The notes beneath the pieces are model-generated. The model did no database searches and was not told where the DNA came from. It saw only the letters and a list, made by a program, of their open reading frames with translations. From positions 1 through 64,000 of the forward strand of contig CAJTIR010000004.1 in the NCBI GenBank assembly GCA_910576385.1: a DNA stretch of 64,000 bases, given 5' to 3'. Positions 55,218-63,899 of the stretch are shown one piece after another. The position numbers and the translations under genes are program-made. The stretch comes from Lachnospiraceae bacterium (GTDB lineage Bacteria > Bacillota > Clostridia > Lachnospirales > Lachnospiraceae). Numbering within the stretch: position 1 is the first letter of the stretch; each line of letters opens with the position of its first letter.

Positions 55218-57534
55218 CCAGAAGGGGATTTCCGCACAGGACAGCATCCCCTATGAACGGATGTGGCCGGACGGCATCTGCCGCGTGACCGGCTGCTATT
55301 ATACCAAGACCATTCAGTTTCAGGACATCAATTACCAGTTGTCCCAAAACGAGGATAAGACCGCCATCTTCGAGGGCTGGTGCGATTTCCTCAACTACTT
55401 TGACAGCTCCATCCGGTTCCAGCTGTCCTTCCTCAACCTGGCCGCGTCCCAGGAAACCTTTGCCCGGTCCATCACCATCCCGCCCCAGGGGGATGATTTT
55501 GACAACATCCGCAGCGAGTACACCCAGATGCTGCAAAACCAGCTGGCAAAGGGGAACAACGGCCTGATTAAGACAAAATACCTGACCTTCGGCATTGACG
55601 CGGACAGCATCCGGGCGGCAAAGCCCCGGCTGGAACGGATTGAAACCGACCTGCTCAACAACTTCAAGCGGCTGGGCGTAGTGGCGGAGCCGCTGGACGG
55701 GCGGGCGCGGCTGTCCCAGCTGCATGGCGTATTCCACATGGACGAACAGGTTCCCTTTTCCTTTTCGTGGGACTGGCTGGCCCCCTCCGGCCTTTCCACC
55801 AAGGATTTTATTGCCCCCACTTCCTTTGAGTTCCGCACCGGCAGGCAGTTCCGCATGGGGAAAAAGTACGGCGCGGTCAGCTTTGTGCAGATTCTCGCGC
55901 CGGAATTGAACGACCGGATGCTGGCGGATTTTCTGGATATGGAAAGCTCCCTGATCGTCAGCCTCCATGTGCAGTCCTTGGATCAGGTAAAGGCCATCAA
56001 GACAGTCAAGCGCAAAATCACTGACCTGGACCGGGCCAAGATCGAGGAACAGAAAAAGGCGGTCCGGTCAGGGTACGATATGGACATCATTCCCAGCGAT
56101 CTGGCTACTTACGGAAACGAAGCCAAAAAGCTGCTGCAGGATTTACAGAGCCGCAACGAGAGAATGTTCCTTGTGACCTTTCTGGTGCTGAATACGGCGG
56201 ACACCGCCAGACAGCTGGGCAACAACGTGTTTCAGGCGTCCAGCATCGCGCAGAAGTACAACTGCCAGCTGGCAAGGCTGGACTTCCAGCAGGAGGAAGG
56301 GCTGATGAGCTGCCTGCCCCTGGGACAAAACCAGGTGGAAATCCAGCGGGGGCTGACCACTTCCAGCACCGCCATCTTTATCCCCTTTACCACCCAGGAG
56401 CTTTTCCAGAACGGGAAAGAGGCGCTGTACTACGGCATCAACGCCCTGTCCAACAACCTTATCATGGTGGACCGCAAGAAGCTGAAAAACCCCAACGGCC
56501 TGATTTTAGGCACTCCCGGCTCCGGCAAGTCCTTTTCCGCCAAGCGGGAAATCGCCAACTGTTTTCTGCTCACCACCGATGACATCATCGTGTGCGACCC
56601 GGAATCGGAGTACGCGCCCCTTGTGGAGCGGCTGCATGGGCAGGTTATCAAGATTTCGCCCACCTCCGGGGACTACATTAACCCGATGGACCTAAACCTG
56701 GACTACTCGGACGATGAAAGCCCGCTGTCTTTGAAATCCGACTTCATTTTGTCGCTGTGCGAGCTGATCGTGGGCGGCAAGGAGGGCTTGCAGCCGGTCC
56801 AGAAAACCATCATCGACCGTTGTGTACGGCTGGTCTACCATGATTACCTGAACGACCCCAGGCCGGAAAATATGCCGGTATTGGAGGATTTATACAACCT
56901 TCTGCTGACCCAGGAGGAAAAAGAAGCACAGTACATCGCTACGGCGCTGGAAATCTATGTTTCCGGCTCCCTGAATGTGTTCAACCACCGGACCAATGTA
57001 AACATCGACAACCGCATTGTCTGCTATGACATCAAGGAGTTAGGCAAGCAGCTGAAAAAAATCGGGATGCTGGTGGTGCAGGACCAGGTATGGAACCGCG
57101 TCACCATCAACCGCGCCGCCCACAAGTCCACCCGTTACTACATTGACGAGATGCACCTGCTGCTCAAAGAGGACCAGACCGCCGCCTATACCATTGAAAT
57201 CTGGAAACGGTTTCGGAAGTGGGGCGGGATTCCCACCGGCATCACCCAGAACATCAAGGACCTGCTTGCCAGCCGGGAGATCGAGAACATCTTTGAGAAC
57301 TCGGACTTTGTGTATATGCTCAACCAGGCAAGCGGCGACCGGCAGATTTTAGCCAGACAGCTGGGCATCTCCCCGCACCAGCTGTCCTATGTGACCCACT
57401 CCGGCGAGGGCGAAGGGCTGCTGTTCTACGGCAACATCATCCTGCCCTTTATCGACCGGTTCCCCAAGGATACCGAGCTATACCGCATCATGACCACGAA
57501 ATTACAGGAATTAAAGGAGGGAAAGCAATCATGA
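55078..57534 (+). CDS. VirB4-like conjugation ATPase (CD1110 family)
   Basis: An 818-residue ATPase. After a basic start (MTLFTAKKNRTNG) comes the VirB4 N-terminal domain (EGWCDFLNYFDSSIRFQLSF), then Walker A GTPGSGKSFSAKREI, Walker B STRYYIDEMHLLL and the C-terminal motif GGIPTGITQNIKDLLASREI. It energises assembly and substrate transfer of the mating channel. ATG 55078 follows aaggaggtgt, inside the PrgI frame. The in-frame start at 55036 is unsupported. Complete, with no interruptions. Confidence 0.93.
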   Translation: MTLFTAKKNRTNGKGPEGEGPSPVKKKLSRADRKQIEAAISRASRTDQKGISAQDSIPYERMWPDGICRVTGCYYTKTIQFQDINYQLSQNEDKTAIFEGWCDFLNYFDSSIRFQLSFLNLAASQETFARSITIPPQGDDFDNIRSEYTQMLQNQLAKGNNGLIKTKYLTFGIDADSIRAAKPRLERIETDLLNNFKRLGVVAEPLDGRARLSQLHGVFHMDEQVPFSFSWDWLAPSGLSTKDFIAPTSFEFRTGRQFRMGKKYGAVSFVQILAPELNDRMLADFLDMESSLIVSLHVQSLDQVKAIKTVKRKITDLDRAKIEEQKKAVRSGYDMDIIPSDLATYGNEAKKLLQDLQSRNERMFLVTFLVLNTADTARQLGNNVFQASSIAQKYNCQLARLDFQQEEGLMSCLPLGQNQVEIQRGLTTSSTAIFIPFTTQELFQNGKEALYYGINALSNNLIMVDRKKLKNPNGLILGTPGSGKSFSAKREIANCFLLTTDDIIVCDPESEYAPLVERLHGQVIKISPTSGDYINPMDLNLDYSDDESPLSLKSDFILSLCELIVGGKEGLQPVQKTIIDRCVRLVYHDYLNDPRPENMPVLEDLYNLLLTQEEKEAQYIATALEIYVSGSLNVFNHRTNVNIDNRIVCYDIKELGKQLKKIGMLVVQDQVWNRVTINRAAHKSTRYYIDEMHLLLKEDQTAAYTIEIWKRFRKWGGIPTGITQNIKDLLASREIENIFENSDFVYMLNQASGDRQILARQLGISPHQLSYVTHSGEGEGLLFYGNIILPFIDRFPKDTELYRIMTTKLQELKEGKQS

Positions 57535-57902
57535 CTGCACAGAAAATCAAACACAATCCCCGGCTGTTTTTGCAGCGGGCGATGGAGATTCAGCGCCGCC
57601 AGCTGCTTCTGGCGATGGCGGACGCGGTAAGCGAGTGCCGTACTGCGGAGAGCATGGCGGCAGAACTGAACCGTGACGGGGAAACGGGCCTGCTCCGCCT
57701 TGCGGAAATCTGGTGCTGCCTCTCCCCCGGCACCGGCGGCAGGATTATGGAGGGCCGGGGCGCGGAGCTTCTGGCCGATGTGCTGGCACAGGTCTATGCC
57801 TGCCTGATCCTCCGTCCTTTACACACCCCGGCTGGCATGGGCCTCTATGTGGAACTGCTCTATATGATGGAGGCGCTGATGCTGGGGGAATGGTTTGATT
57901 AA
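57531..57902 (+). CDS. Hypothetical conjugation-operon protein
   Basis: A 123-residue mostly helical protein (LFLQRAMEIQRRQLLLAMAD, then AGMGLYVELLYMMEALMLGE). No known domain. It overlaps VirB4 by 4 bp and the CHAP protein by 8 bp, so it is firmly embedded in the operon. It may be a small scaffold or chaperone. The ATG follows aaaggagggaaagcaatc. Confidence 0.6.
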   Translation: MTAQKIKHNPRLFLQRAMEIQRRQLLLAMADAVSECRTAESMAAELNRDGETGLLRLAEIWCCLSPGTGGRIMEGRGAELLADVLAQVYACLILRPLHTPAGMGLYVELLYMMEALMLGEWFD

Positions 57903-59655
57903 GGAGCCGCGCCTGCGCTTTACGAGGGAGGAACAGACCGACCCGGCGCTGGAAAAGCCGATCCGCCGCGCACAGAAAGCAGCTGTCCGGGCAGACAAGG
58001 CGCAGGCCAGGATACCCAAAAAGAAGGTCCGGCAGACCGTTATTGACCCCGATACCGGAAAGAAAACAACGAAACTGACCTTTGAGGAACAGGCAAAGCC
58101 GCCCTCCAAGCTGTCCCATGCGGTACGGGGCGCTCCGGCCAACGCGCTGCTTGCCGGGGCGCATAAGGAAATCCGCAAGTCCGAACAGGACAATGTGGGC
58201 GTGGAAGGGGCGCACAAGACCGAGCAGGCTGTTGAAGTCAGTGCGCGGCTGGTGCGGGAGGGATACCGCAGCCATAAACTGAAACCCTACCGCGAAGCGG
58301 CAAGGGCGGAGCAAAAGCTGGAAAAAGCAAACATCAACGCCCTGTACCAAAAGTCCCTGGCGGAGAACCCCCAGCTTGCCAGCAACCCCCTTTCCCGCTG
58401 GCAGCAAAAGCAGGCCATCAAAAAGGAATATGCCGCCGCCAAACGCGCCGGTCAAACGGCTGGGCATACGGCACAGGCCGCAGGCCATACTGCCAAGACC
58501 GCGCACAAGACCGGTAAGGCGGCAAAGTCCGTCAAAGAAAAAGCGGAACAGGCAGGCCGGTTTGTCATGCGGCACAAGAAGGGATTCCTGATCGTGCTGG
58601 CGCTGTTTCTGCTGGTCTGCCTGCTGATGAATACCCTGTCCTCCTGCTCCATGCTGGCCCAGAGCATCGGCTCGGCGGTGTCCGGCTCCACCTATCCCTC
58701 CAAAGACGAGGATATGCTGGGGACCGAAGCGGACTATGCCGCAAAGGAGGCACAACTGCAAGCCGAACTGGACAACATGGAGAGCCTGCACCCCGGCTAT
58801 GACGAGTACCGGTACAATCTGGACCCTATCGGCCACAATCCCCATGAGCTGGCGGCTTATTTAAGCGCCCTGCTCCATGAGTACACGCCCCAGAGCGCGG
58901 CGGCACAGTTACAGCGGGTCTTTGACCTCCAATATGTCCTGACACTGACCGAGGAGGTGGAAATCCGCTACCGCACCGAAACCAGCACCGACCCGGAAAC
59001 CGGGGAAACGACCAGCGAGGAAGTCCCTTATGAATACTACATCCTCCATGTGGAGCTTGTGAACACCCAGATTTCCGCCCTTGCGCCGGAACTGCTCACC
59101 CCGGACGAATATGAGATGTACCAGGTCTATATCGCCACCAGGGGCAACAAGCCGCTGCTGTTTGGCGGCGGTTCCCCGGATATGGGAAATTCCGAAGATT
59201 TGAGCGGCGTGGAGTTTATAAACGGGACCCGCCCCGGCAATCCGGGACTGGTGGATCTGGCGAAGCGTCAGGTGGGAAACGTGGGCGGCTATCCGTATTG
59301 GAGCTGGTACGGCTTTAACAGCCGGGTGGAATGGTGCGCCTGCTTCGTGAGCTGGTGCTATAACCAGGCCGGGAAAAGCGAACCGCGCTTTGCTGGCTGT
59401 CAGTCCCAGGGCGTACCCTGGTTCCAGTCGCATGGGCAATGGGGCGGACGCGGATATGCCAACATCGCCCCCGGCGACGCCATTTTCTTTGACTGGGATT
59501 TGGACGGTTCCGCCGACCATGTCGGCATTGTGATCGGCACAGACGGGAGCCGGGTCTATACGGTGGAGGGCAATTCCGGCGACGCCTGCAAAATCAAAAG
59601 CTATAATCTGAATTACCAGTGTATCAAGGGCTACGGCCTGATGAACTGGAACTAA
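57895..59655 (+). CDS. CHAP-domain cell-wall hydrolase (CD1108 family, VirB1-like)
   Basis: A 586-residue protein starting with TTG 57895. There is a long basic, Ala/Lys-rich cytoplasmic part (residues 1-220, for example AHKTGKAAKSVKEKAEQAGR), one membrane helix (GFLIVLALFLLVCLLMNTLS), a middle extracellular domain, and a C-terminal CHAP amidase domain (EWCACFVSWCYNQAGK with catalytic Cys, HVGIVIGTDGSRVYTVEGNS with His). It locally opens peptidoglycan for the mating channel. The family (CD1108) is a hallmark of Tn1549-type elements. Confidence 0.9.
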   Translation: MIKEPRLRFTREEQTDPALEKPIRRAQKAAVRADKAQARIPKKKVRQTVIDPDTGKKTTKLTFEEQAKPPSKLSHAVRGAPANALLAGAHKEIRKSEQDNVGVEGAHKTEQAVEVSARLVREGYRSHKLKPYREAARAEQKLEKANINALYQKSLAENPQLASNPLSRWQQKQAIKKEYAAAKRAGQTAGHTAQAAGHTAKTAHKTGKAAKSVKEKAEQAGRFVMRHKKGFLIVLALFLLVCLLMNTLSSCSMLAQSIGSAVSGSTYPSKDEDMLGTEADYAAKEAQLQAELDNMESLHPGYDEYRYNLDPIGHNPHELAAYLSALLHEYTPQSAAAQLQRVFDLQYVLTLTEEVEIRYRTETSTDPETGETTSEEVPYEYYILHVELVNTQISALAPELLTPDEYEMYQVYIATRGNKPLLFGGGSPDMGNSEDLSGVEFINGTRPGNPGLVDLAKRQVGNVGGYPYWSWYGFNSRVEWCACFVSWCYNQAGKSEPRFAGCQSQGVPWFQSHGQWGGRGYANIAPGDAIFFDWDLDGSADHVGIVIGTDGSRVYTVEGNSGDACKIKSYNLNYQCIKGYGLMNWN

Positions 59656-59680
59656 ACCATATGGGAAGGAGTGTTTACAG

Positions 59681-59938
59681 ATGGCAACGAACAAAATCGA
59701 CCGGATTGACCGGGAGATTGCAAAGACCCGCGAAAAGCTGGCGGAATACCAGAACAGGCTGCGGGAATTGGAGGCGCAGAAAACCGAGGCGGAGAACCTG
59801 CAAATCGTCCAGCTGGTGCGGGCGGTCCGAATGACCCCGCAGGAGCTGAACGCGCTGCTGTCCGGCGGCGGGATTCCCGGCGTAGGGACGCCTGCCCCCG
59901 ATGCCCAAGAGAAGGAGGAAAATCACGATGAAATCTAA
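59681..59938 (+). CDS. DUF4315 protein
   Basis: An 85-residue protein with an N-terminal coiled coil (KIDRIDREIAKTREKLAEYQ, then NRLRELEAQKTEAENLQIV) and the DUF4315 signature VRAVRMTPQELNALLSG. It is small, cytosolic and conserved between the CHAP and DUF4366 genes in these elements. Function unknown. It overlaps the next gene by 11 bp. The ATG follows gggaaggagtgtttacag. Confidence 0.85.
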   Translation: MATNKIDRIDREIAKTREKLAEYQNRLRELEAQKTEAENLQIVQLVRAVRMTPQELNALLSGGGIPGVGTPAPDAQEKEENHDEI

Positions 59939-60650
59939 AAAGCTATTGCGGACACTGACCGCGCTTTGCACCGCCCTGGTCCTCATGGGCGGTTTTTCTG
60001 TCCCCGCTTACGCGGGCGGCGGCGAGGAACCGGCTGATGAAACCAACGATTCCAACGTACAGGTGGAGCAGCCGGAGGAAACGCCGCCCCTCACCCCGGA
60101 TGGCAATGCCACCCTGGTGGACGATTACGGCGGGAACAAACAGCTGATTACCGTTACCACCAAAAACGGCAACTACTTCTATATCCTGGTGGACCGGGAT
60201 GACGAGGGGGAAAACACCGTCCATTTTCTCAACCAGGTAGACGAAGCCGACCTGATGGCGCTGATGGAGGACGGGGACAGCGAGGAGCCTCCCGCTGTTT
60301 GCAGCTGCACCGAGAAATGTCAGGCAGGCGCAATCAACCGGAACTGCCCGGTCTGCGCCTTTACCATGACAAGCTGCACCGGCAAGGCGGCGGAACCGGA
60401 GGAGCCGCCTGCAATGGAGCCGGAACCGGAGAAAAAGTCCGGCATGAATCCGGCTGTCCTGCTTTTGGTTGTGGCCCTGTTAGGCGGCGGGGGCGCGCTC
60501 TACTACTTCAAGTTTGTGAAGAACAAGCCGAAAACCAAAGGCGCGGACAATCTGGACGATTATGACTACGGCGATGAGGAAGATGAGCTGTGGGAATCCG
60601 AGGAGGGCGCGGAGGAGGAACCGGAGGAAAGTGAGGAAGAACCGGAATGA
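59928..60650 (+). CDS. DUF4366 secreted, membrane-anchored protein
   Basis: A 240-residue protein with a signal peptide (KKLLRTLTALCTALVLMGGF, ending AYA), an extracellular DUF4366 domain (LITVTTKNGNYFYILVDRDD, then VHFLNQVDEADLMALME), a Cys-rich insert (CSCTEKCQAGAINRNCPVCA), a membrane helix (PAVLLLVVALLGGGGALYYF) and an acidic tail. It is a probable extracellular component of the mating apparatus. ATG 59928 follows gaaggaggaaaatcacg. Confidence 0.88.
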   Translation: MKSKKLLRTLTALCTALVLMGGFSVPAYAGGGEEPADETNDSNVQVEQPEETPPLTPDGNATLVDDYGGNKQLITVTTKNGNYFYILVDRDDEGENTVHFLNQVDEADLMALMEDGDSEEPPAVCSCTEKCQAGAINRNCPVCAFTMTSCTGKAAEPEEPPAMEPEPEKKSGMNPAVLLLVVALLGGGGALYYFKFVKNKPKTKGADNLDDYDYGDEEDELWESEEGAEEEPEESEEEPE

Positions 60651-60841
60651 CCCGCTTTACCGACAGCCCCTTTGAGCGCATGATGACACAGAAACCGGAG
60701 GGCAGGAAGAAAACTTCCCGCCCTCCTTCTTTACCCAAAAGCCACCCCTGCTATGGCTGCGGCAACTACGGGAGGCCCTGTGTGGGATTCTGCCACCGGG
60801 AACTGGAAAAGCAGCTGAAAGAAAGGAGAGATCGGAAATGA
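60647..60841 (+). CDS. Small Cys-containing element protein
   Basis: A 64-residue basic protein with HPCYGCGNYGRPCVGFCHRE (four Cys and a His, possibly one zinc site). It overlaps both neighbours by 4 bp, which supports it as a real member of the operon. No known family. It could bind nucleic acid or act at the next protein. Confidence 0.55.
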   Translation: MTRFTDSPFERMMTQKPEGRKKTSRPPSLPKSHPCYGCGNYGRPCVGFCHRELEKQLKERRDRK

Positions 60842-61536
60842 AGTATCTTATTTTATTGATAAAAGGCATCGCTGTTTTTGACCTGTGCTGTCTGGCGGTG
60901 TATCTGGGCGGCGACATTGTTTCTGCCCTGATACGCAAACTTCGGAAAAAGCCTGCACAGAGCGATGACTTCTATGACTTTTCTATGGATGGCGACACAA
61001 CTGCCCCGCTGTCCATAGATTCCATCCGCCAGCTGTACTCCGGCGATGTGGAAACTTTTGTAGAGGAAAGGCTTCTGCCGGAGGCCGCAAAGACAATGGA
61101 GGCTTTAACGGAACGGGAACAGACAGCGGCCCGCCTGCTTTTATGCGCCCTGATCGGCTATCTGAAAGAAGAAGCCCGCATGGACGAGCAGAGTTTTCCG
61201 ATGGTGATGGAACTGCTGAAATATATGGAGGGGGAAAAAGAGGAAGGCTGCCAAGACCCGGTGGACTGGCTGCTGGAGGACGCCAACAGCCGCGCGCACC
61301 GGCATGAGTCCTATTACAGCGATTATCAACGCTACCAGCTGATGCAGGTGGATAAAAAACGTGTCATTCTGGCCTGCCGCATCCTCATCAATGATCTGGT
61401 AGGAAAACTGTACCGATATGATTACCGGTTTGGCTATGACCTGATGCTGACAGAGGATAACAGCATTGAGGAAAAACTGCGTACATCTATGCGGGAAGAA
61501 TGGGAGGATGAAGATTATGCGCCTTGTGATTGCTGA
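60838..61536 (+). CDS. Membrane-tethered standalone VirD4 all-alpha-domain-like protein
   Basis: A 232-residue protein. An N-terminal membrane helix (YLILLIKGIAVFDLCCLAVY) and linker are followed by a domain at about residues 90-205. This domain aligns with the all-alpha domain of the VirD4 protein at 51498: LLLCALIGYLKEEARMDEQS against LLYCALIGYIHYEAPVEEQN, and QDPVDWLLEDA against KNPVDLMFDAL. It has no Walker motifs. In coupling proteins this domain selects substrates, so this protein may be a docking adaptor or competitor. It overlaps the previous gene by 4 bp and topB by 20 bp. Confidence 0.7.
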   Translation: MKYLILLIKGIAVFDLCCLAVYLGGDIVSALIRKLRKKPAQSDDFYDFSMDGDTTAPLSIDSIRQLYSGDVETFVEERLLPEAAKTMEALTEREQTAARLLLCALIGYLKEEARMDEQSFPMVMELLKYMEGEKEEGCQDPVDWLLEDANSRAHRHESYYSDYQRYQLMQVDKKRVILACRILINDLVGKLYRYDYRFGYDLMLTEDNSIEEKLRTSMREEWEDEDYAPCDC

Positions 61537-63616
61537 AAAACCGTCGGTGGCCCAAAGCCTGTCCGCTGTAATCGGGGCCAATGCCCGCAAGGACGGGTAT
61601 CTGGAAGGGAACGGCTGGCGGGTCAGCTGGTGCGTGGGGCATCTGGCGGGGCTTGCCGACGCGGACAGCTATGACCCTAAATACGCCAAGTGGCGCTATG
61701 ACGATCTGCCGATCCTGCCCTCGGACTGGAAAATGAGCGTGGGGCGGGACAAGAAGAAACAGTTTGATATTCTCAAAAAGCTGCTGTGCGCCCCGGATGT
61801 GACCGAGGTGGTAAACGCCTGTGACGCGGGACGGGAGGGCGAACTGATTTTCCGCAACGTCTATGAGCTGGCGGGCTGCAAAAAGCCCATGAAGCGGCTC
61901 TGGATTTCCAGCATGGAGGATTCGGCAATCCGGGAGGGCTTTGAAAACCTCCGCCCCGGCGCGGACTATGACGGTCTGCATCAGGCGGCGCTCTGCCGCG
62001 CCAAGGCTGACTGGCTGGTGGGCATCAACGCCACCCGGCTGTTTTCAGTGCTGTACCGCCGGACCCTCAACATCGGTCGGGTCATGTCCCCGACACTGGC
62101 CCTTATCGTCCAGCGGGAAGCAGAGATTGAAGCTTTCCAGCCGGAGCCGTTCTATACGGTGGCGCTGGAGCTGCCCGGATTTACCGCTGTGGGGGCGCGG
62201 ATGAAAGACAAAACCGCCGCGAAAGAGCTGCAAACCGCCTGCCGGGGCGGTTCTGCGGTGGTGAAGCAGGCGCAGCGGAAAGAGAAGTCCGAAAAGCCGC
62301 CCGCCCTTTATGACCTGACCACCTTACAGCGGGACGCCAACCGCCTGCTGGGGTTTACCGCCCAGCAAACGCTTGATTATCTGCAAAATCTCTATGAGAA
62401 AAAACTGTGTACCTATCCCCGGACGGACAGCCGGTATCTGACCTCGGATATGGCGGAGGGCCTGCCGGTGTTAGTCAACCTCACCGCCAACGCGATGCCG
62501 TTCCGAAAAGGGATTGCCATTGTCTGCAACCCGGAGGCGGTCATCAACGATAAGAAAGTGACCGACCACCATGCGGTGATCCCCACCCGCAACCTTCAGG
62601 GGGCGGACCTCTCCGGCCTGCCTGCTGGCGAGAAAGCGGTATTGGAGCTGGTGGCCGCAAGGTTGTTGTGTGCGGTGGCGGAACCTTATTGTTATGAAGA
62701 AACTTCTGTTACTGTGGAATGTGCCGGTACGGAATTTGCTGTAAAGGGCAGAACGGTGAAACACCCCGGCTGGCGCAAGCTGGATGCCGCTTATCACGCC
62801 GGTCTGAAAAATGCCCCGGAGCCGGAGGGCGGGCCAGAGGAAAAGACGCTGCCGGAACTCTCCGAGGGCCAGTCTTTGCCCGTTTCCAATGCCTCCGTCA
62901 AGGAGGGGAAAACCAGCCCGCCAAAACATTTCACCGAAGATACTCTGCTGTCGGCTATGGAGAACGCCGGTAAAGAGGATATGCCGGATACTGCCGAGCG
63001 CAAGGGATTGGGTACGCCTGCCACCCGCGCCGGGATTCTGGAAAAGCTGGCCTCCACCGGGTTTCTGGAACGGAAAAAGAGCAAAAAGACGGTCCAGCTG
63101 ATGCCCTCCCGCGACGCGCGTTCCCTCATTACGGTTCTGCCGGAGCAGCTGCAATCCCCGCTGCTCACCGCCGAGTGGGAGTACCGGCTGGGCGAGATTG
63201 AGCGCGGCGAGCTTTCCCCGGAGGAGTTTCTGTCCGGGATTTACGCCATGCTGCGGGAGCTGGCGGCAACCTATCAGGTGGTTAAGGGGACCGAGTACCT
63301 GTTCTCCCCGCCCCGCGAAGCAGTAGGCAGATGCCCCCGGTGCGGCGGTGAGGTTACAGAATCGCAAAAGGGATTTTTCTGCCAAAGTGAAACTTGCAGA
63401 TTTGCCATCTGGAAAGACAGCAAGTGGTGGAGCGCCAAGAAGAAACAGCCCACCAAGGCCATTGTCGCGGCCCTCTTAAAAGACGGGCACGCAAGGCTCA
63501 CCGGCTGCTACTCGGAAAAAACCGGAAAAACCTATGACGCGGATGTGCTTTTGGAGGATACCGGCGAGTATGTGAACTTCAAGCTGGACTTTGGCCAGCG
63601 GAAAGGAGGCTCGTGA
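61517..63616 (+). CDS. topB: DNA topoisomerase III
   Basis: A 699-residue type IA topoisomerase. The toprim domain has MRLVIAEKPSVAQSLSAVIG and ACDAGREGELIFR (DxDxE-like). The active-site Tyr is in LCTYPRTDSRYLT. There is a truncated C-terminal zinc ribbon (RCPRCGGEVTESQKGFFCQS). It relaxes or decatenates single-stranded DNA intermediates during element replication or transfer. ATG 61517 is the family start. The ATG at 61466 overlaps the previous gene. It is typical of Tn1549-type elements. Confidence 0.93.
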   Translation: MRLVIAEKPSVAQSLSAVIGANARKDGYLEGNGWRVSWCVGHLAGLADADSYDPKYAKWRYDDLPILPSDWKMSVGRDKKKQFDILKKLLCAPDVTEVVNACDAGREGELIFRNVYELAGCKKPMKRLWISSMEDSAIREGFENLRPGADYDGLHQAALCRAKADWLVGINATRLFSVLYRRTLNIGRVMSPTLALIVQREAEIEAFQPEPFYTVALELPGFTAVGARMKDKTAAKELQTACRGGSAVVKQAQRKEKSEKPPALYDLTTLQRDANRLLGFTAQQTLDYLQNLYEKKLCTYPRTDSRYLTSDMAEGLPVLVNLTANAMPFRKGIAIVCNPEAVINDKKVTDHHAVIPTRNLQGADLSGLPAGEKAVLELVAARLLCAVAEPYCYEETSVTVECAGTEFAVKGRTVKHPGWRKLDAAYHAGLKNAPEPEGGPEEKTLPELSEGQSLPVSNASVKEGKTSPPKHFTEDTLLSAMENAGKEDMPDTAERKGLGTPATRAGILEKLASTGFLERKKSKKTVQLMPSRDARSLITVLPEQLQSPLLTAEWEYRLGEIERGELSPEEFLSGIYAMLRELAATYQVVKGTEYLFSPPREAVGRCPRCGGEVTESQKGFFCQSETCRFAIWKDSKWWSAKKKQPTKAIVAALLKDGHARLTGCYSEKTGKTYDADVLLEDTGEYVNFKLDFGQRKGGS

Positions 63617-63897
63617 TGAAGCTGTCGCTGCTGGAACAGGAAACGGTTCTCCTTTATAACCAGGCCGAGTCTGCGGCAGAGGTCTATACCCATGACCCCA
63701 AGCTGATGAAGAAGCTGGAGAAGCTGGCGGAAAAATACCCGGAGCAGATCATCAAAAAGGACGCCCACAACTTCATTGTCCCCAAACGCTGCGTATCGGT
63801 CCGGGAGCCGTACAGCGAAAAGCGGCGCAAAGCCGCCAGTGAACGGGCCAGGGCCGCAGGCTATAAGCCGCCGTTGAAATCCTCCTCCGGTCAATAA
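63616..63897 (+). CDS. Small basic element protein after topB
   Basis: A 93-residue protein (MKLSLLEQETVLLYNQAESA, KKLEKLAEKYPEQIIKKDAH, ending in a basic Arg/Lys/Ala tail KRRKAASERARAAGYK). It is conserved next to topB in related elements by my recollection, without a known function. The basic tail suggests nucleic-acid binding. ATG 63616 shares a base with the topB stop and follows gaaaggaggctcgtg. Confidence 0.65.
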   Translation: MKLSLLEQETVLLYNQAESAAEVYTHDPKLMKKLEKLAEKYPEQIIKKDAHNFIVPKRCVSVREPYSEKRRKAASERARAAGYKPPLKSSSGQ

Positions 63898-63899
63898 GC

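Noticed and set aside
57745..58845. Long antisense ORF (366 codons) opposite the CHAP gene
   Set aside because: It mirrors a GC-rich real gene, has low-complexity translated sequence and no ribosome site. The same holds for the minus-strand ORFs at 54967-55968, 52002-52769 and 62471-63385.
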